32,414 nt of DNA, from the NCBI GenBank assembly GCA_903894975.1, contig CAITSE010000354.1, forward strand, positions 1 to 32,414. The letters run 5' to 3'. Each line of letters begins with the position of its first letter. The first letter of the stretch is position 1. The DNA comes from an uncultured Lentisphaerota bacterium (GTDB taxonomy: Bacteria; Verrucomicrobiota; Lentisphaeria; Oligosphaerales; CAITYL01). Shown here in pieces: positions 8,411-15,095 of the stretch. Under the pieces are notes generated by a model. The model saw nothing but the letters and a program-made list of their open reading frames with translations, ran no database searches and was not told the DNA's origin. The position numbers and the translations under genes were made by a program.

Positions 8411-9298
8411 ATGAATATCACGAACGAACGTCAGCTTGCCGCCCGCGCCGCCGCCTTGGGCGTGAGCGCGGATGCCGTAGCCTTTGCGGAACTGGCCGCC
8501 CTGGCCCGGTCGGACTCGGCCCTGGTCCGCCGCCTGGCGGCCTCCGCCCTCGGCAAACTGGCGGGAATTATCCCGGAGGCAGACGCCGTGGCCGTGCTCA
8601 TGCCGCTCCTGCGCGACCTCCATCCGCAGGTGCGCCAGTATGCCGCCAAGGCGCTGGGCGCATTCGGAACCGCCGCGGAACCCGCCCTGCCCGATCTCCG
8701 CGACCTGTACCGCCGGCCGGACGAGAAGGACTATGTGAAGCGCAGCGTCCTCGCCGCCGGGAAAACGATCCGCGAGGCTCTTGCCATCGCCGCCCAACAA
8801 GCGGTCCACGCCTGTCAGAAGTGCGGCCGAACCGTGACCGACGACGAATACGCCCGCTCGCAACAGGCGTTCCAGCGAACCTACTGCGATCCCTGCTTCG
8901 ACGAAGTTTTCCTTGCCCGCCGCAATTGGGAGACCCAAGTCGAGCTGAACAAGACCATCCAGGCCGCCGACGGCACCGTGGTGCAGTCCGACGGCGAACG
9001 GTTGGTCGCTGAAGAACTGGCGGCGCTCGGTCTCGCGTTCCGCTACGACAATCGTTTCCGCATCATCAAGGGCTACGCCATCCGCCCGGATTTTTACCTG
9101 CCGGAACTCGATCTCTACATCGAGTATTGGGGAATGGAGGACAAGCTCGATTACCGCATTGGCATGCTCGAAAAGCAGAAACTTTACCAGCAGGCCGGCA
9201 AGCGCCTGCTGTCGCTCCACGCCCATGAAAAACCAAGGCTTCGCGAGGCGTTGCGGGAAAAGCTGAAACACTTCCTGCCGCAAGCTACCGGCCGGTGA
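8411..9298 (+). CDS. HEAT-repeat / zinc-ribbon / PD-(D/E)XK nuclease-like fusion protein
   Basis: 295 residues in three parts. Residues about 20-125 are HEAT-like helical repeats (LVRRLAASALGKLAG, VRQYAAKALGAFG). Residues 135-162 hold two CxxC pairs (Cys135/138 and Cys159/162), a likely zinc ribbon. Residues about 193-295 look like a restriction-endonuclease fold: Glu196 in SDGERLVAEE, RPDFYLP with Asp227, and LYIEYWG with Glu238, followed by helical KQKLYQQ. The Lys of a strict D/E-x-K is absent and Lys255 or Lys257 may replace it. Similar nuclease modules occur at the ends of some UvrD-like helicases. A strong AGGAGG 8 nt before ATG 8411 supports the start. Role is unknown: DNA repair, defence or RNA processing are all possible. 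It converges on the M24 peptidase gene with only 15 bp between stops. Confidence 0.8.
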   Translation: MNITNERQLAARAAALGVSADAVAFAELAALARSDSALVRRLAASALGKLAGIIPEADAVAVLMPLLRDLHPQVRQYAAKALGAFGTAAEPALPDLRDLYRRPDEKDYVKRSVLAAGKTIREALAIAAQQAVHACQKCGRTVTDDEYARSQQAFQRTYCDPCFDEVFLARRNWETQVELNKTIQAADGTVVQSDGERLVAEELAALGLAFRYDNRFRIIKGYAIRPDFYLPELDLYIEYWGMEDKLDYRIGMLEKQKLYQQAGKRLLSLHAHEKPRLREALREKLKHFLPQATGR

Positions 9299-9313
9299 AA
9301 CCCGTATCCCTTC

Positions 9314-10465
9314 TCACGGCAGTTCCAGGAATACCGGGGCGGTGGCCAGGTTTTCGCAGCCGCTGGCGGTGACGGCCACGGAGTCTTCGATGCGGATGCC
9401 GCCCCAGGCCGAATCGTACCAGCCCGGTTCAATGGTGATGACTTCGCCGGCCTGAAGCAATGGCTCGGCCGTGGAGTTCACCCGCGGCGCTTCATGCACT
9501 TCCAAGCCGAGCCCATGGCCGAGCCCGTGGAAGAAACCGCGCGGTGGATCGGCCTGGAGATCGGTGACGAACCCGGCTTTTCCCAGTACCGCGACGGCGG
9601 CGAGATGCAAGGCTTTGGCGGGAACGCCCTCACGCACCAGATCCAGCGCGGCGCGCTGGGCGGCGCGAACCGCCTCCCAGGCGCGGCGGACCGTCTCGGA
9701 TGCAGAGCCTTTGACCACGGTGCGGGTGAGGTCGCCGTGGTAACCGGTGGCATCAACGCGCGGAAAAATGTCGATCACGATCGGTTCGCCGGCGCGGACG
9801 GGGCCGGTGCCGGCCTGGTGCGGGTCGGCGCCCTGGACGCCGGGGGCGGCAATGGTGTGCGCGGCGGTGCCGCCCGCCAGGGCGACGGCGGCGGTGATCT
9901 CGCCGCGCAGGATCTCGGCCGTCAGCACAGCGCCATGCCAGTGCAGAACCCGGCCGGGCCCGGGGGCCAGGGCCTCGCGCAGAATATCCAGGGCGCGATC
10001 CAGGCCGAGTTCGGCCAACTGCATGCCGGCGCGGATCTTCGCGATCTCCGCCGGCGTCTTGATCTGGCGCGACGGAAAGAACGGCTCCGCCGGCGCGACG
10101 GCGAGGCCGGCGCCGCGGAGCCGTTCGACGGTGCCGAACGGAGTCGAACCCGGCGCATCCCAGCGGGCGACACCGTATTTGCGGCCGAGGGCCGGCAGCG
10201 CGGCGTCCGGGGTCATCCGCGTGGCCGGCGACAGCTCCAGAAGGGCGCGCAATTCCGGTTCCGAAAAAATCCGCAGGCCGGGTTGGGCTAGCTTGCGGGC
10301 GCGGCCGAGTTCCAGCGGATTGAGCACGGCCCCGGTCAGTCCGGGAAGGCTGAACCACAGGAACGGATCGGGCGTGGCAAGACCGGTGGCGTACAGCATA
10401 TCGGCGTCACGCTCTCCGGCGGCCCAGATAAAGCGGCCCGCGGCAAGCACGGCGGTGTCAGTCAT
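9314..10465 (-). CDS. M24 family Xaa-Pro peptidase (proline dipeptidase/aminopeptidase P-like)
   Basis: 383-residue metallopeptidase of the pita-bread fold, likely removing or cleaving N-terminal residues before proline in cytoplasmic peptides. An N-terminal creatinase-like domain (about 1-140) precedes the catalytic domain. The five metal ligands are present: Asp in VIDIFPR, Asp in GDLTRT, His in HGLGHGLGLEVHE, Glu in ITIEPGWY and Glu in IRIEDSV. The frame extends upstream to 10600, but ATG 10465 is chosen: it overlaps the TrpR-like gene by 8 nt (ATGACTGA), implying translational coupling. It is the last gene of an operon with the M50 protease and the TrpR-like regulator. Confidence 0.92.
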   Translation of the reverse strand: MTDTAVLAAGRFIWAAGERDADMLYATGLATPDPFLWFSLPGLTGAVLNPLELGRARKLAQPGLRIFSEPELRALLELSPATRMTPDAALPALGRKYGVARWDAPGSTPFGTVERLRGAGLAVAPAEPFFPSRQIKTPAEIAKIRAGMQLAELGLDRALDILREALAPGPGRVLHWHGAVLTAEILRGEITAAVALAGGTAAHTIAAPGVQGADPHQAGTGPVRAGEPIVIDIFPRVDATGYHGDLTRTVVKGSASETVRRAWEAVRAAQRAALDLVREGVPAKALHLAAVAVLGKAGFVTDLQADPPRGFFHGLGHGLGLEVHEAPRVNSTAEPLLQAGEVITIEPGWYDSAWGGIRIEDSVAVTASGCENLATAPVFLELP

Positions 10466-10799
10466 GGGATTTGTCCCCGTCATCTGCGGCGACGACCGGC
10501 ATCCCGGATTCCAGGCTGCGGCGGACCAAGTCGCGGAACCGGGCCGGGCCATATTTGAGCAGGCGCGAACCGCGGGCGATGGTGCCCAGGCTGACGCCAA
10601 GATCGCGGGCGATCCGGCGCTGCGGCTCGTCCTGTTCCAAACGCTGCAGGAGCCGCCAGCGGCGGACCAAGTCCTCCAACTCCGGCGGGGCGAGCAGCCC
10701 TTCCAGGAGCGCGTCCAGTTCTTTTTCCGTGCGGGCGGTGGCGAGAATAGCCAGCAGTTCCTGCCGGGCCCGCGCCGGATTGTGCCGGGGCTCCGTCAT
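10458..10799 (-). CDS. TrpR-family helix-turn-helix repressor
   Basis: 113 residues, close to the size of E. coli TrpR. The core LLAPPELEDLVRRWRLLQRL followed by DEPQRRIARDLG and GTIARGSRLLKYGP matches the TrpR fold; the recognition helix region T-I-A-R-G-S is characteristic. In known members the dimer binds a CTAG-centred operator when tryptophan is bound. Whether this protein senses tryptophan cannot be told: no trp biosynthesis gene lies in the window. The start ATG overlaps the stop of the M50 gene (ATGA), with GGAGGTG upstream inside that gene, and its end overlaps the M24 gene. It may autoregulate this operon: a CTAG lies at 11496-11499, about 20 bp upstream of the first gene. Confidence 0.88.
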   Translation of the reverse strand: MTEPRHNPARARQELLAILATARTEKELDALLEGLLAPPELEDLVRRWRLLQRLEQDEPQRRIARDLGVSLGTIARGSRLLKYGPARFRDLVRRSLESGMPVVAADDGDKSHD

Positions 10800-11476
10800 G
10801 CGCCACCTCCAAACAGCAGAGTCATGGGAACTTCAACCAGGGCAATGCCAAGCCCTGCCAGCGATGTCGCCACCCCCATGATCCAGCCGCCCAGGGGCGA
10901 CGAGAAGATCAGGAGGATGAACACGAGCGAGACCCCGCCGGCGATCCGGTTTTTCCACCGGTCCAGGGCGGGAATGAACATGGCCAGGACGTCATACCCG
11001 TCCAGGATGGGCACCGGCAGCATATTGAAAAGGAAAAGCAGCAAATTCACGCTCGCGCCGGCAAAAGCCACCTGGTGACAACTTTGCCAGACCCCCTGGC
11101 TGTCGGGCGTGTCCCGCATCAATCCGCCGCAGAAGCCGGCGAGCACAATGAAGAGGCCGCCCAGCAGCAGGTTCGCCCCCGGCCCGGCAAAGGCCACCAA
11201 CCCGGTATTCCAGCGGGTGCGCAGTGCCAGCCGGTTGACAGGCACCGCGCCCCAGGCGATGCCGAACAACGCGAGCATGACCAGTGACGGCGTACCCATG
11301 ACCTTGAGCGGGTTCATGGTCATGTGTCCGGTGAGCATGGCCGTGGCGTCGCCCCGTTTCGCCGCCATCCAGGCATGGCTGTACTCATGGGCGCAAATCG
11401 AAAACATCACCAGCACGACCACGAGAAAGTAGTACGCGGGGTCGGTGAACAGGTTTTGGATGAACCAGCCGGACAT
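10796..11476 (-). CDS. Site-2 protease family (M50) membrane metalloprotease
   Basis: 226-residue integral membrane zinc protease. The zinc motif HEYSH sits in the first core membrane segment (about residues 30-34), and the second conserved motif NMLPVPILDGYD lies near residue 145, giving the zinc-binding Asp. About five hydrophobic segments are visible. The protein is short and has no PDZ domain, like the small YwhC-type subgroup rather than RseP. Such enzymes cut transmembrane substrates within the membrane; the substrate here is unknown. ATG 11476 has GGAGG 5-6 nt upstream. It is the first gene of the three-gene operon with a TrpR-like regulator and an M24 peptidase, so the operon joins a membrane protease with a peptide-trimming enzyme. 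Confidence 0.9.
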   Translation of the reverse strand: MSGWFIQNLFTDPAYYFLVVVLVMFSICAHEYSHAWMAAKRGDATAMLTGHMTMNPLKVMGTPSLVMLALFGIAWGAVPVNRLALRTRWNTGLVAFAGPGANLLLGGLFIVLAGFCGGLMRDTPDSQGVWQSCHQVAFAGASVNLLLFLFNMLPVPILDGYDVLAMFIPALDRWKNRIAGGVSLVFILLIFSSPLGGWIMGVATSLAGLGIALVEVPMTLLFGGGA

Positions 11477-11496
11477 GATGCCTCCGGGTTGCGGCC

Positions 11497-11563
11497 TAGC
11501 CCGGCCAAGCCGGAACCAAGTTTGTGGTGCTATGCAAGCGTTGCGGCCGGCTTGCCCGGGCTA
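11497..11563. repeat. Inverted repeat upstream of the M50 operon
   Basis: TAGCCCGGCCAAGCCGG (11497-11513) and its inverted copy at 11547-11563 match at 16 of 17 positions, with 33 nt between. It lies in the 188-bp gap just upstream of the M50 start, so it is either a leader hairpin of that operon or the end of the preceding methyltransferase transcript region. No promoter is clear. Confidence 0.65.
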
Positions 11564-11664
11564 CTGTTGATGTTGTCACAAGGTAAATCTTTACCAGAAA
11601 GCAAGGCTTTTCACTCCGAAGGTTCCAACCGCCCGGACACGCTCCCGGCAAGCATAACCCGGAT

Positions 11665-12036
11665 TCAGAAGACGGCAAGCAAGCGGACGGGCTCGGCCAG
11701 GCGGCCGTCCCGGGAGAAATGCACGCTTTCGGCGGCCAGCAGGCGGCGCTTGCGTTCAAGCTCCGGGCCGGACGTGGCACCGTTGAACCCGCCCAGCGTG
11801 CCGGCCGCGGTGACGACCCGGTGGCAGGGCACAACCGGGGCGAACGGATTCCGGCGCAGCGCCTGGCCGACCGCCCGGGGCGACGCGCAACCGATCGCCC
11901 GGGCCAGCGCGGCATAGCTCGTCACCCGCCCCGCCGGCACCCGCAGCAACGCCTCAAACACCCGCCGCTGAAACCCCGTCACCCGCCCCCAGTCCACCCC
12001 CGCCGGAACCTTGACCTTGGATGCCATGCCAGCCAT
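11665..12036 (-). CDS. MGMT family methylated-DNA-[protein]-cysteine S-methyltransferase (short form)
   Basis: 123 residues covering only the C-terminal DNA-binding and active-site domain of O6-alkylguanine-DNA alkyltransferases; the usual N-terminal ribonuclease-like domain is absent. The acceptor cysteine is retained as Cys71 in VVPCHRVV, so it is not an alkyltransferase-like (ATL) protein, which carries Trp there. The helix GRVTSYAALARAIG and the RAVGQALRRNP arginine-finger region are intact. It would repair O6-alkylguanine by irreversible alkyl transfer. The frame is open upstream to 12336, but that part is a repeat element; ATG 12036 has a near-perfect AAGGAGGT at the right distance. It lies downstream of lysS, separated by a foldback element. 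Confidence 0.9.
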   Translation of the reverse strand: MAGMASKVKVPAGVDWGRVTGFQRRVFEALLRVPAGRVTSYAALARAIGCASPRAVGQALRRNPFAPVVPCHRVVTAAGTLGGFNGATSGPELERKRRLLAAESVHFSRDGRLAEPVRLLAVF

Positions 12037-12060
12037 GCGAAACCTCCTTGGAAGGGAAAG

Positions 12061-12290
12061 TCGGGGAGATGCCATTCTCGCATCTCCCCGAACCCCTCTG
12101 GAGAGGGTCGGTTGACCCGTTTCTTTTTGAACAGCCGGGAGTTGCGAAGTGCGCCGGCGGAGGAACCGTTGGCAAGTTGACCACGCGTTGGCCGCCGGCG
12201 GACTTCGCAACTCCTGCTTTCCCAAAGAGAACCGTGGCCACTGCCACTCTCCAGGGGGTGTCGGGGGATGGGAGAACGCCATCCCCTGAC
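12061..12290. repeat. About 230-bp imperfect foldback (MITE-like) element
   Basis: The left half (12061-12160) aligns with the reverse complement of the right half (12192-12290) almost without gaps. The inner arms GGAGTTGCGAAGT plus GCGCCGGCGG (12138-12160) and 12192-12214 differ at one position of 23. The ends carry their own small hairpins: TCGGGGAGATG / CATCTCCCCGA (12061-12071, 12081-12091) and GGGGATGG / CCATCCCC (12264-12271, 12279-12286). It fills the 262-bp gap between lysS and the methyltransferase. No ORF is present in it; no target-site duplication was established. Confidence 0.8.
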
Positions 12291-12298
12291 TTTTTCTT

Positions 12299-13903
12299 TC
12301 AGACCTGCGGACGGAGTTGGGGGAAAAGGATGACATCGCGGATGGATGCGGCGCCGGTGAGGAGCATGACCAGGCGGTCGATGCCGATGCCCATGCCGCC
12401 GGCCGGGGGCATACCGTATTCGAGCGCGGTCAGGAAATCCTCGTCGATATGGCCGCTCTCCTCCTCGACCGTGCCTTGGGTGCGGCGGGCCTGTTCCTCG
12501 AAACGGCCGCGCTGGTCCACGGCGTCATTGTTCTCGGAATAACCGGGAGCGATCTCCTGGCCGTTGATTTCCAGTTCGAACACGTCCACCACCGACGGAT
12601 CATCCGCGGCGCGCCGGGCCAGGGGCACCAGTTCCGCCGGGAGCCGGGTCACAAAGGTCGGCTGGATCAAGGAGTGCTCGATGGTTTTTTCGTAGATCTC
12701 GTGAGTGATTTCCAGGTCGCTCCAGTCGGGGAAGACCTTGAGGCCCAATTGCTGCGCCCGTGTCACCTTCTCCGCGTGCGCCGCCTCGAACCAGCCCGCG
12801 CCCATCTTCTCCATGACCAGGTCGCGATAGGTCGCCCGCCGCCAGGGCCGTTGCAGCGAGATCTCCACGCCCTCGGAGTTCTTGATCACCAGCGAGCCCA
12901 GGACCGTCTCCGCCAGGTGCGTGACCAGCGACTCGACCAGTTCCATCATGGTCGAGCAGTCGCCATAGGCCTGATAGACCTCCATCATGGTGAACTCGGG
13001 ATTGTGCCGGCGCGACATGCCCTCGTTGCGGAAGTTGCGATTGAGCTCGAACACCTTGTCGAACCCGCCCACCAGCAGCCGCTTCAGGTACAATTCCGGG
13101 GCGATGCGCAGGAACATCGGGCAGTCGAGCGCGTTGTAATGCGTCCGGAACGGCCGCGCCGCGGCACCGCCGGCCAGCGGCTGGAGCATGGGCGTCTCCA
13201 CTTCCATGAACCCGCGTCCGCCCAGGAAGTTACGAAGTTCGCGAAGGATATTGGCGCGGACTCGGAACATCTGCCGCGCCTCGTCATTGACGATGAGGTC
13301 GACGTAGCGCTGGCGGTAGCGCTGTTCGACGTCGGTCAGGCCGTGCCATTTTTCCGGCAGCGGCCGCAGCGCCTTCGACTGCATCTCGAACTGTTCGATC
13401 TTGAGCGTGATCTCGCCGGCATGGGTGCGGAACACCGTGCCAGAGACGCTGGCCAGGTCGCCCAGATCCAGGTTTTTGAGGGAGGCGAACGCCTCGTCGC
13501 CGAGCACATTTTTCTGGGCGTAAAGCTGGATCCGGCCGGCCGCGTCCTTGAGATCGGCGAACAGGGCCTTGCCCATGAGCCGCATGATCATGATCCGGCC
13601 GGCCAGCACCGCCCTCACCTCCGGGAGCTGCGCCTGCGGCGGCGCCTCCGGCTTCGGCTGTCCGGGCTGACGCGGCGGCGGCGGCGTCCAGACCACGCCG
13701 GCGGCCGTTTCCACGGCCTCATACTGCGCCCGGGTGGCGGCGGAAGAAACCAGGTTGTCCACGCGCCGGCCCCAGGTGTTTACGCCGGCGGCCTGCAGGT
13801 CCGCCAGTTTCTGCCGGCGCTGCGCCAGTTGGTCATGCATGGGAACGGCCGGCGCGACGGCCGGCGCGGCCGGGGTCGCCGGCTGATCGGAGGCGGTGCT
13901 CAT
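12299..13903 (-). CDS. lysS: Lysyl-tRNA synthetase, class II
   Basis: 534-residue enzyme charging tRNA-Lys. It has an N-terminal OB-fold anticodon-binding domain (about 95-200) and the class II catalytic core: motif 1 around FMEVETPML, motif 2 FRNEGMSRRHNPEFTMMEVY and motif 3 PPAGGMGIGIDRLVMLLTG. Lysine-specific residues in ELEINGQEI are present. Compared with E. coli LysS it carries an Ala/Pro-rich leader of about 20 residues and a Pro-rich insert (PPPPRQPGQPKPEAPPQ, about 75-91) before the OB fold. ATG 13903 has AAGGA 9-10 nt upstream; an internal ATG at residue 22 lacks a ribosome-binding site. A possible -10 (TATAGT, minus strand 13964-13959) lies upstream without a clear -35. Confidence 0.96.
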   Translation of the reverse strand: MSTASDQPATPAAPAVAPAVPMHDQLAQRRQKLADLQAAGVNTWGRRVDNLVSSAATRAQYEAVETAAGVVWTPPPPRQPGQPKPEAPPQAQLPEVRAVLAGRIMIMRLMGKALFADLKDAAGRIQLYAQKNVLGDEAFASLKNLDLGDLASVSGTVFRTHAGEITLKIEQFEMQSKALRPLPEKWHGLTDVEQRYRQRYVDLIVNDEARQMFRVRANILRELRNFLGGRGFMEVETPMLQPLAGGAAARPFRTHYNALDCPMFLRIAPELYLKRLLVGGFDKVFELNRNFRNEGMSRRHNPEFTMMEVYQAYGDCSTMMELVESLVTHLAETVLGSLVIKNSEGVEISLQRPWRRATYRDLVMEKMGAGWFEAAHAEKVTRAQQLGLKVFPDWSDLEITHEIYEKTIEHSLIQPTFVTRLPAELVPLARRAADDPSVVDVFELEINGQEIAPGYSENNDAVDQRGRFEEQARRTQGTVEEESGHIDEDFLTALEYGMPPAGGMGIGIDRLVMLLTGAASIRDVILFPQLRPQV

Positions 13904-13997
13904 GGTCGGGGATCCTTCAAAGGGAACGGGTCACGCATGGGGTGGATTTGAAGCGAATACTATAAACCGGCGGCGCGCCTTGGCGGGGCGGGAAGAA

Positions 13998-14084
13998 GGC
14001 CTGTGGTCTGTGGGGGGGGAAGCGGAGCAAAAGGCCATGGTTAATGAGAACCGCACCGTCCACTCAGTCCATCTCGTCCACGGA
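13998..14084. repeat. Two short stutter repeats between lysS and the deacetylase
   Basis: GGCCTGTGGTCTGTGGG (13998-14014) belongs to the TGTGGTC family also seen at 4274 and 29360. At 14058-14084 three 9-nt units of the form GTCCAYNNN follow one another (GTCCACTCA, GTCCATCTC, GTCCACGGA). Confidence 0.6.
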
Positions 14085-14101
14085 ATCCCGCTGCCGGTGG
14101 T

Positions 14102-14758
14102 TTAAAACAGCTCGACATTGGTCGCCCAGCGGACTTCGGGATCGGCGCAGAGCCGGGCCAGGTTCGCCTCGAAAGCCTGCCACATCGGCTCGTCCAGGAT
14201 CTCGTAGCTGTGCCCCCAGAAATAGAACACGCCGTTGGCAGCCTTGGCGCGTTCGAAGGCGGGCCAGAAGTCCGGGTTCAGGGCATGCACGCTCGGATGG
14301 AACTCCATGGGATCCGCCGGCGGGAAAACGGTGTCCACGTTCGCCACCGTCCGGGCATAGGCATACCCCTGCCGGCGCAATTCGGCCTTGACCGTATCGT
14401 TGTAGGATCCAAACGGATAGGCAAACCCGCGGACCGGCGTCTGGAACCAGTCTTCCAGGATCTTCCGGCTCTCCGCCAGCTCCCATTCGAGGGCGCCCGG
14501 GCTGCTGCGTTCCAGGTGCGGATGAGTCACGGAATGACTCGCCACCTCAAGGCCCGGGCCGCGGTACAGCGCCTTGACGTCATGGACGGACAGGTTCCAG
14601 ACTTCATGCCCTTTGTGTTTCCCGCCCTGATACCGCTCCAGCCGGTGCCGGCCAGGGTTCAGGTTGAACGTGGCCTTGGCCCCGTGCTTGCGGATCAACT
14701 CCACGAGCCGGACATCATCCAGAATACCGTCATCCCAGCTTTGCGTGACCGTGACCAT
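14102..14758 (-). CDS. Polysaccharide deacetylase family protein (NodB homology)
   Basis: 218-residue carbohydrate esterase 4-type enzyme that would remove N- or O-acetyl groups from a polysaccharide. The family motifs are in order: SWDDG (motif 1, usually TFDDG), HSVTHPHL (motif 2, metal-binding histidines), RGFAYPFGSYND (motif 3) and FYFWGHSYE (motif 5 region). No signal peptide is visible, so the substrate may be cytoplasmic or export may be unconventional. A TTG four codons upstream is in frame, but ATG 14758 has GAGGG 5 nt before it and is preferred. The closest functional class (peptidoglycan, chitooligosaccharide or other glycan) cannot be decided from sequence. Confidence 0.9.
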   Translation of the reverse strand: MVTVTQSWDDGILDDVRLVELIRKHGAKATFNLNPGRHRLERYQGGKHKGHEVWNLSVHDVKALYRGPGLEVASHSVTHPHLERSSPGALEWELAESRKILEDWFQTPVRGFAYPFGSYNDTVKAELRRQGYAYARTVANVDTVFPPADPMEFHPSVHALNPDFWPAFERAKAANGVFYFWGHSYEILDEPMWQAFEANLARLCADPEVRWATNVELF

Positions 14759-14771
14759 GAGAACCCTCAAT

Positions 14772-14808
14772 GGGAATTTTGGATTTGCGATTTTGGATTT
14801 TAGATTGG
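14772..14808. repeat. TTTTGGATTTT stutter repeat
   Basis: Overlapping near-copies of GATTTTGGATTT (GGAATTTTGGATTTGCGA, then TTTTGGATTTTAGATTGG). It sits directly upstream of the deacetylase ribosome-binding site. Confidence 0.55.
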
Positions 14809-14938
14809 AAAAGGACGCGTCGAAAACAGAAGAAAGAATATAGCCTGAATGCTCCGGGGCTGTGATTCACCGCGGCGGGGCCGCCTTGCTCTTCAGCCCT
14901 CGCAGGGTGGCGACACAGGCCGGACGCCTCAACGGACA

Positions 14939-14964
14939 CAAAAGTCCGGTTACCCGGACTTTTG
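14939..14964 (-). terminator. Rho-independent terminator downstream of Fe-ADH
   Basis: CAAAAGTCCGG and CCGGACTTTTG form a perfect 11-bp stem closing a 4-nt loop (14950-14953). The A/T-rich stem ends give a short U-tract on both strands. It lies about 130 bp past the Fe-ADH stop and upstream of the deacetylase, so it should separate the two minus-strand transcripts. Confidence 0.75.
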
Positions 14965-15057
14965 CCTAATTAATTTTAAATCAATGTATTACATCAAATA
15001 AAAACCGAACCGGTTGGGGCCCCTGGGCCGGCCGATTCATAAAAAAGCCAACTTCGC

Positions 15058-15088
15058 TCGACCTTTGCGTCTTTGCGCCTTCTGTTCA
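15058..15088. repeat. GAACAGAAG-family repeat (reverse orientation)
   Basis: CTTTGCGCCTTCTGTTCAA ends this block, the reverse complement of the sequence beginning TTGAACAGAAGG at 4917. It ends 8 nt before the Fe-ADH stop codon. Confidence 0.6.
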
Positions 15089-15095
15089 AACGGAT

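Larger units (their letters stand above)
14759..15095. other. Intergenic region between the deacetylase and Fe-ADH
   Basis: No gene seen. It holds, from left to right, the deacetylase ribosome-binding site, a TTTTGGATTTT-type repeat, GC-rich hairpin-forming sequence near 14870, a strong terminator hairpin, an AT-rich stretch (14965-15005) and a GAACAGAAG-family repeat at its right end. Confidence 0.6.

Noticed and set aside
11496-11499. CTAG as a TrpR operator
   Set aside because: A 4-base core alone is too weak; the flanks do not form the usual symmetric operator. Kept only as a hint in the operon finding.
12264-12300. Hairpin followed by TTTTTCTTT on the plus strand as a terminator
   Set aside because: No plus-strand gene ends here; the genes on both sides run on the minus strand, where no U-tract follows the hairpin. 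It belongs to the foldback element.
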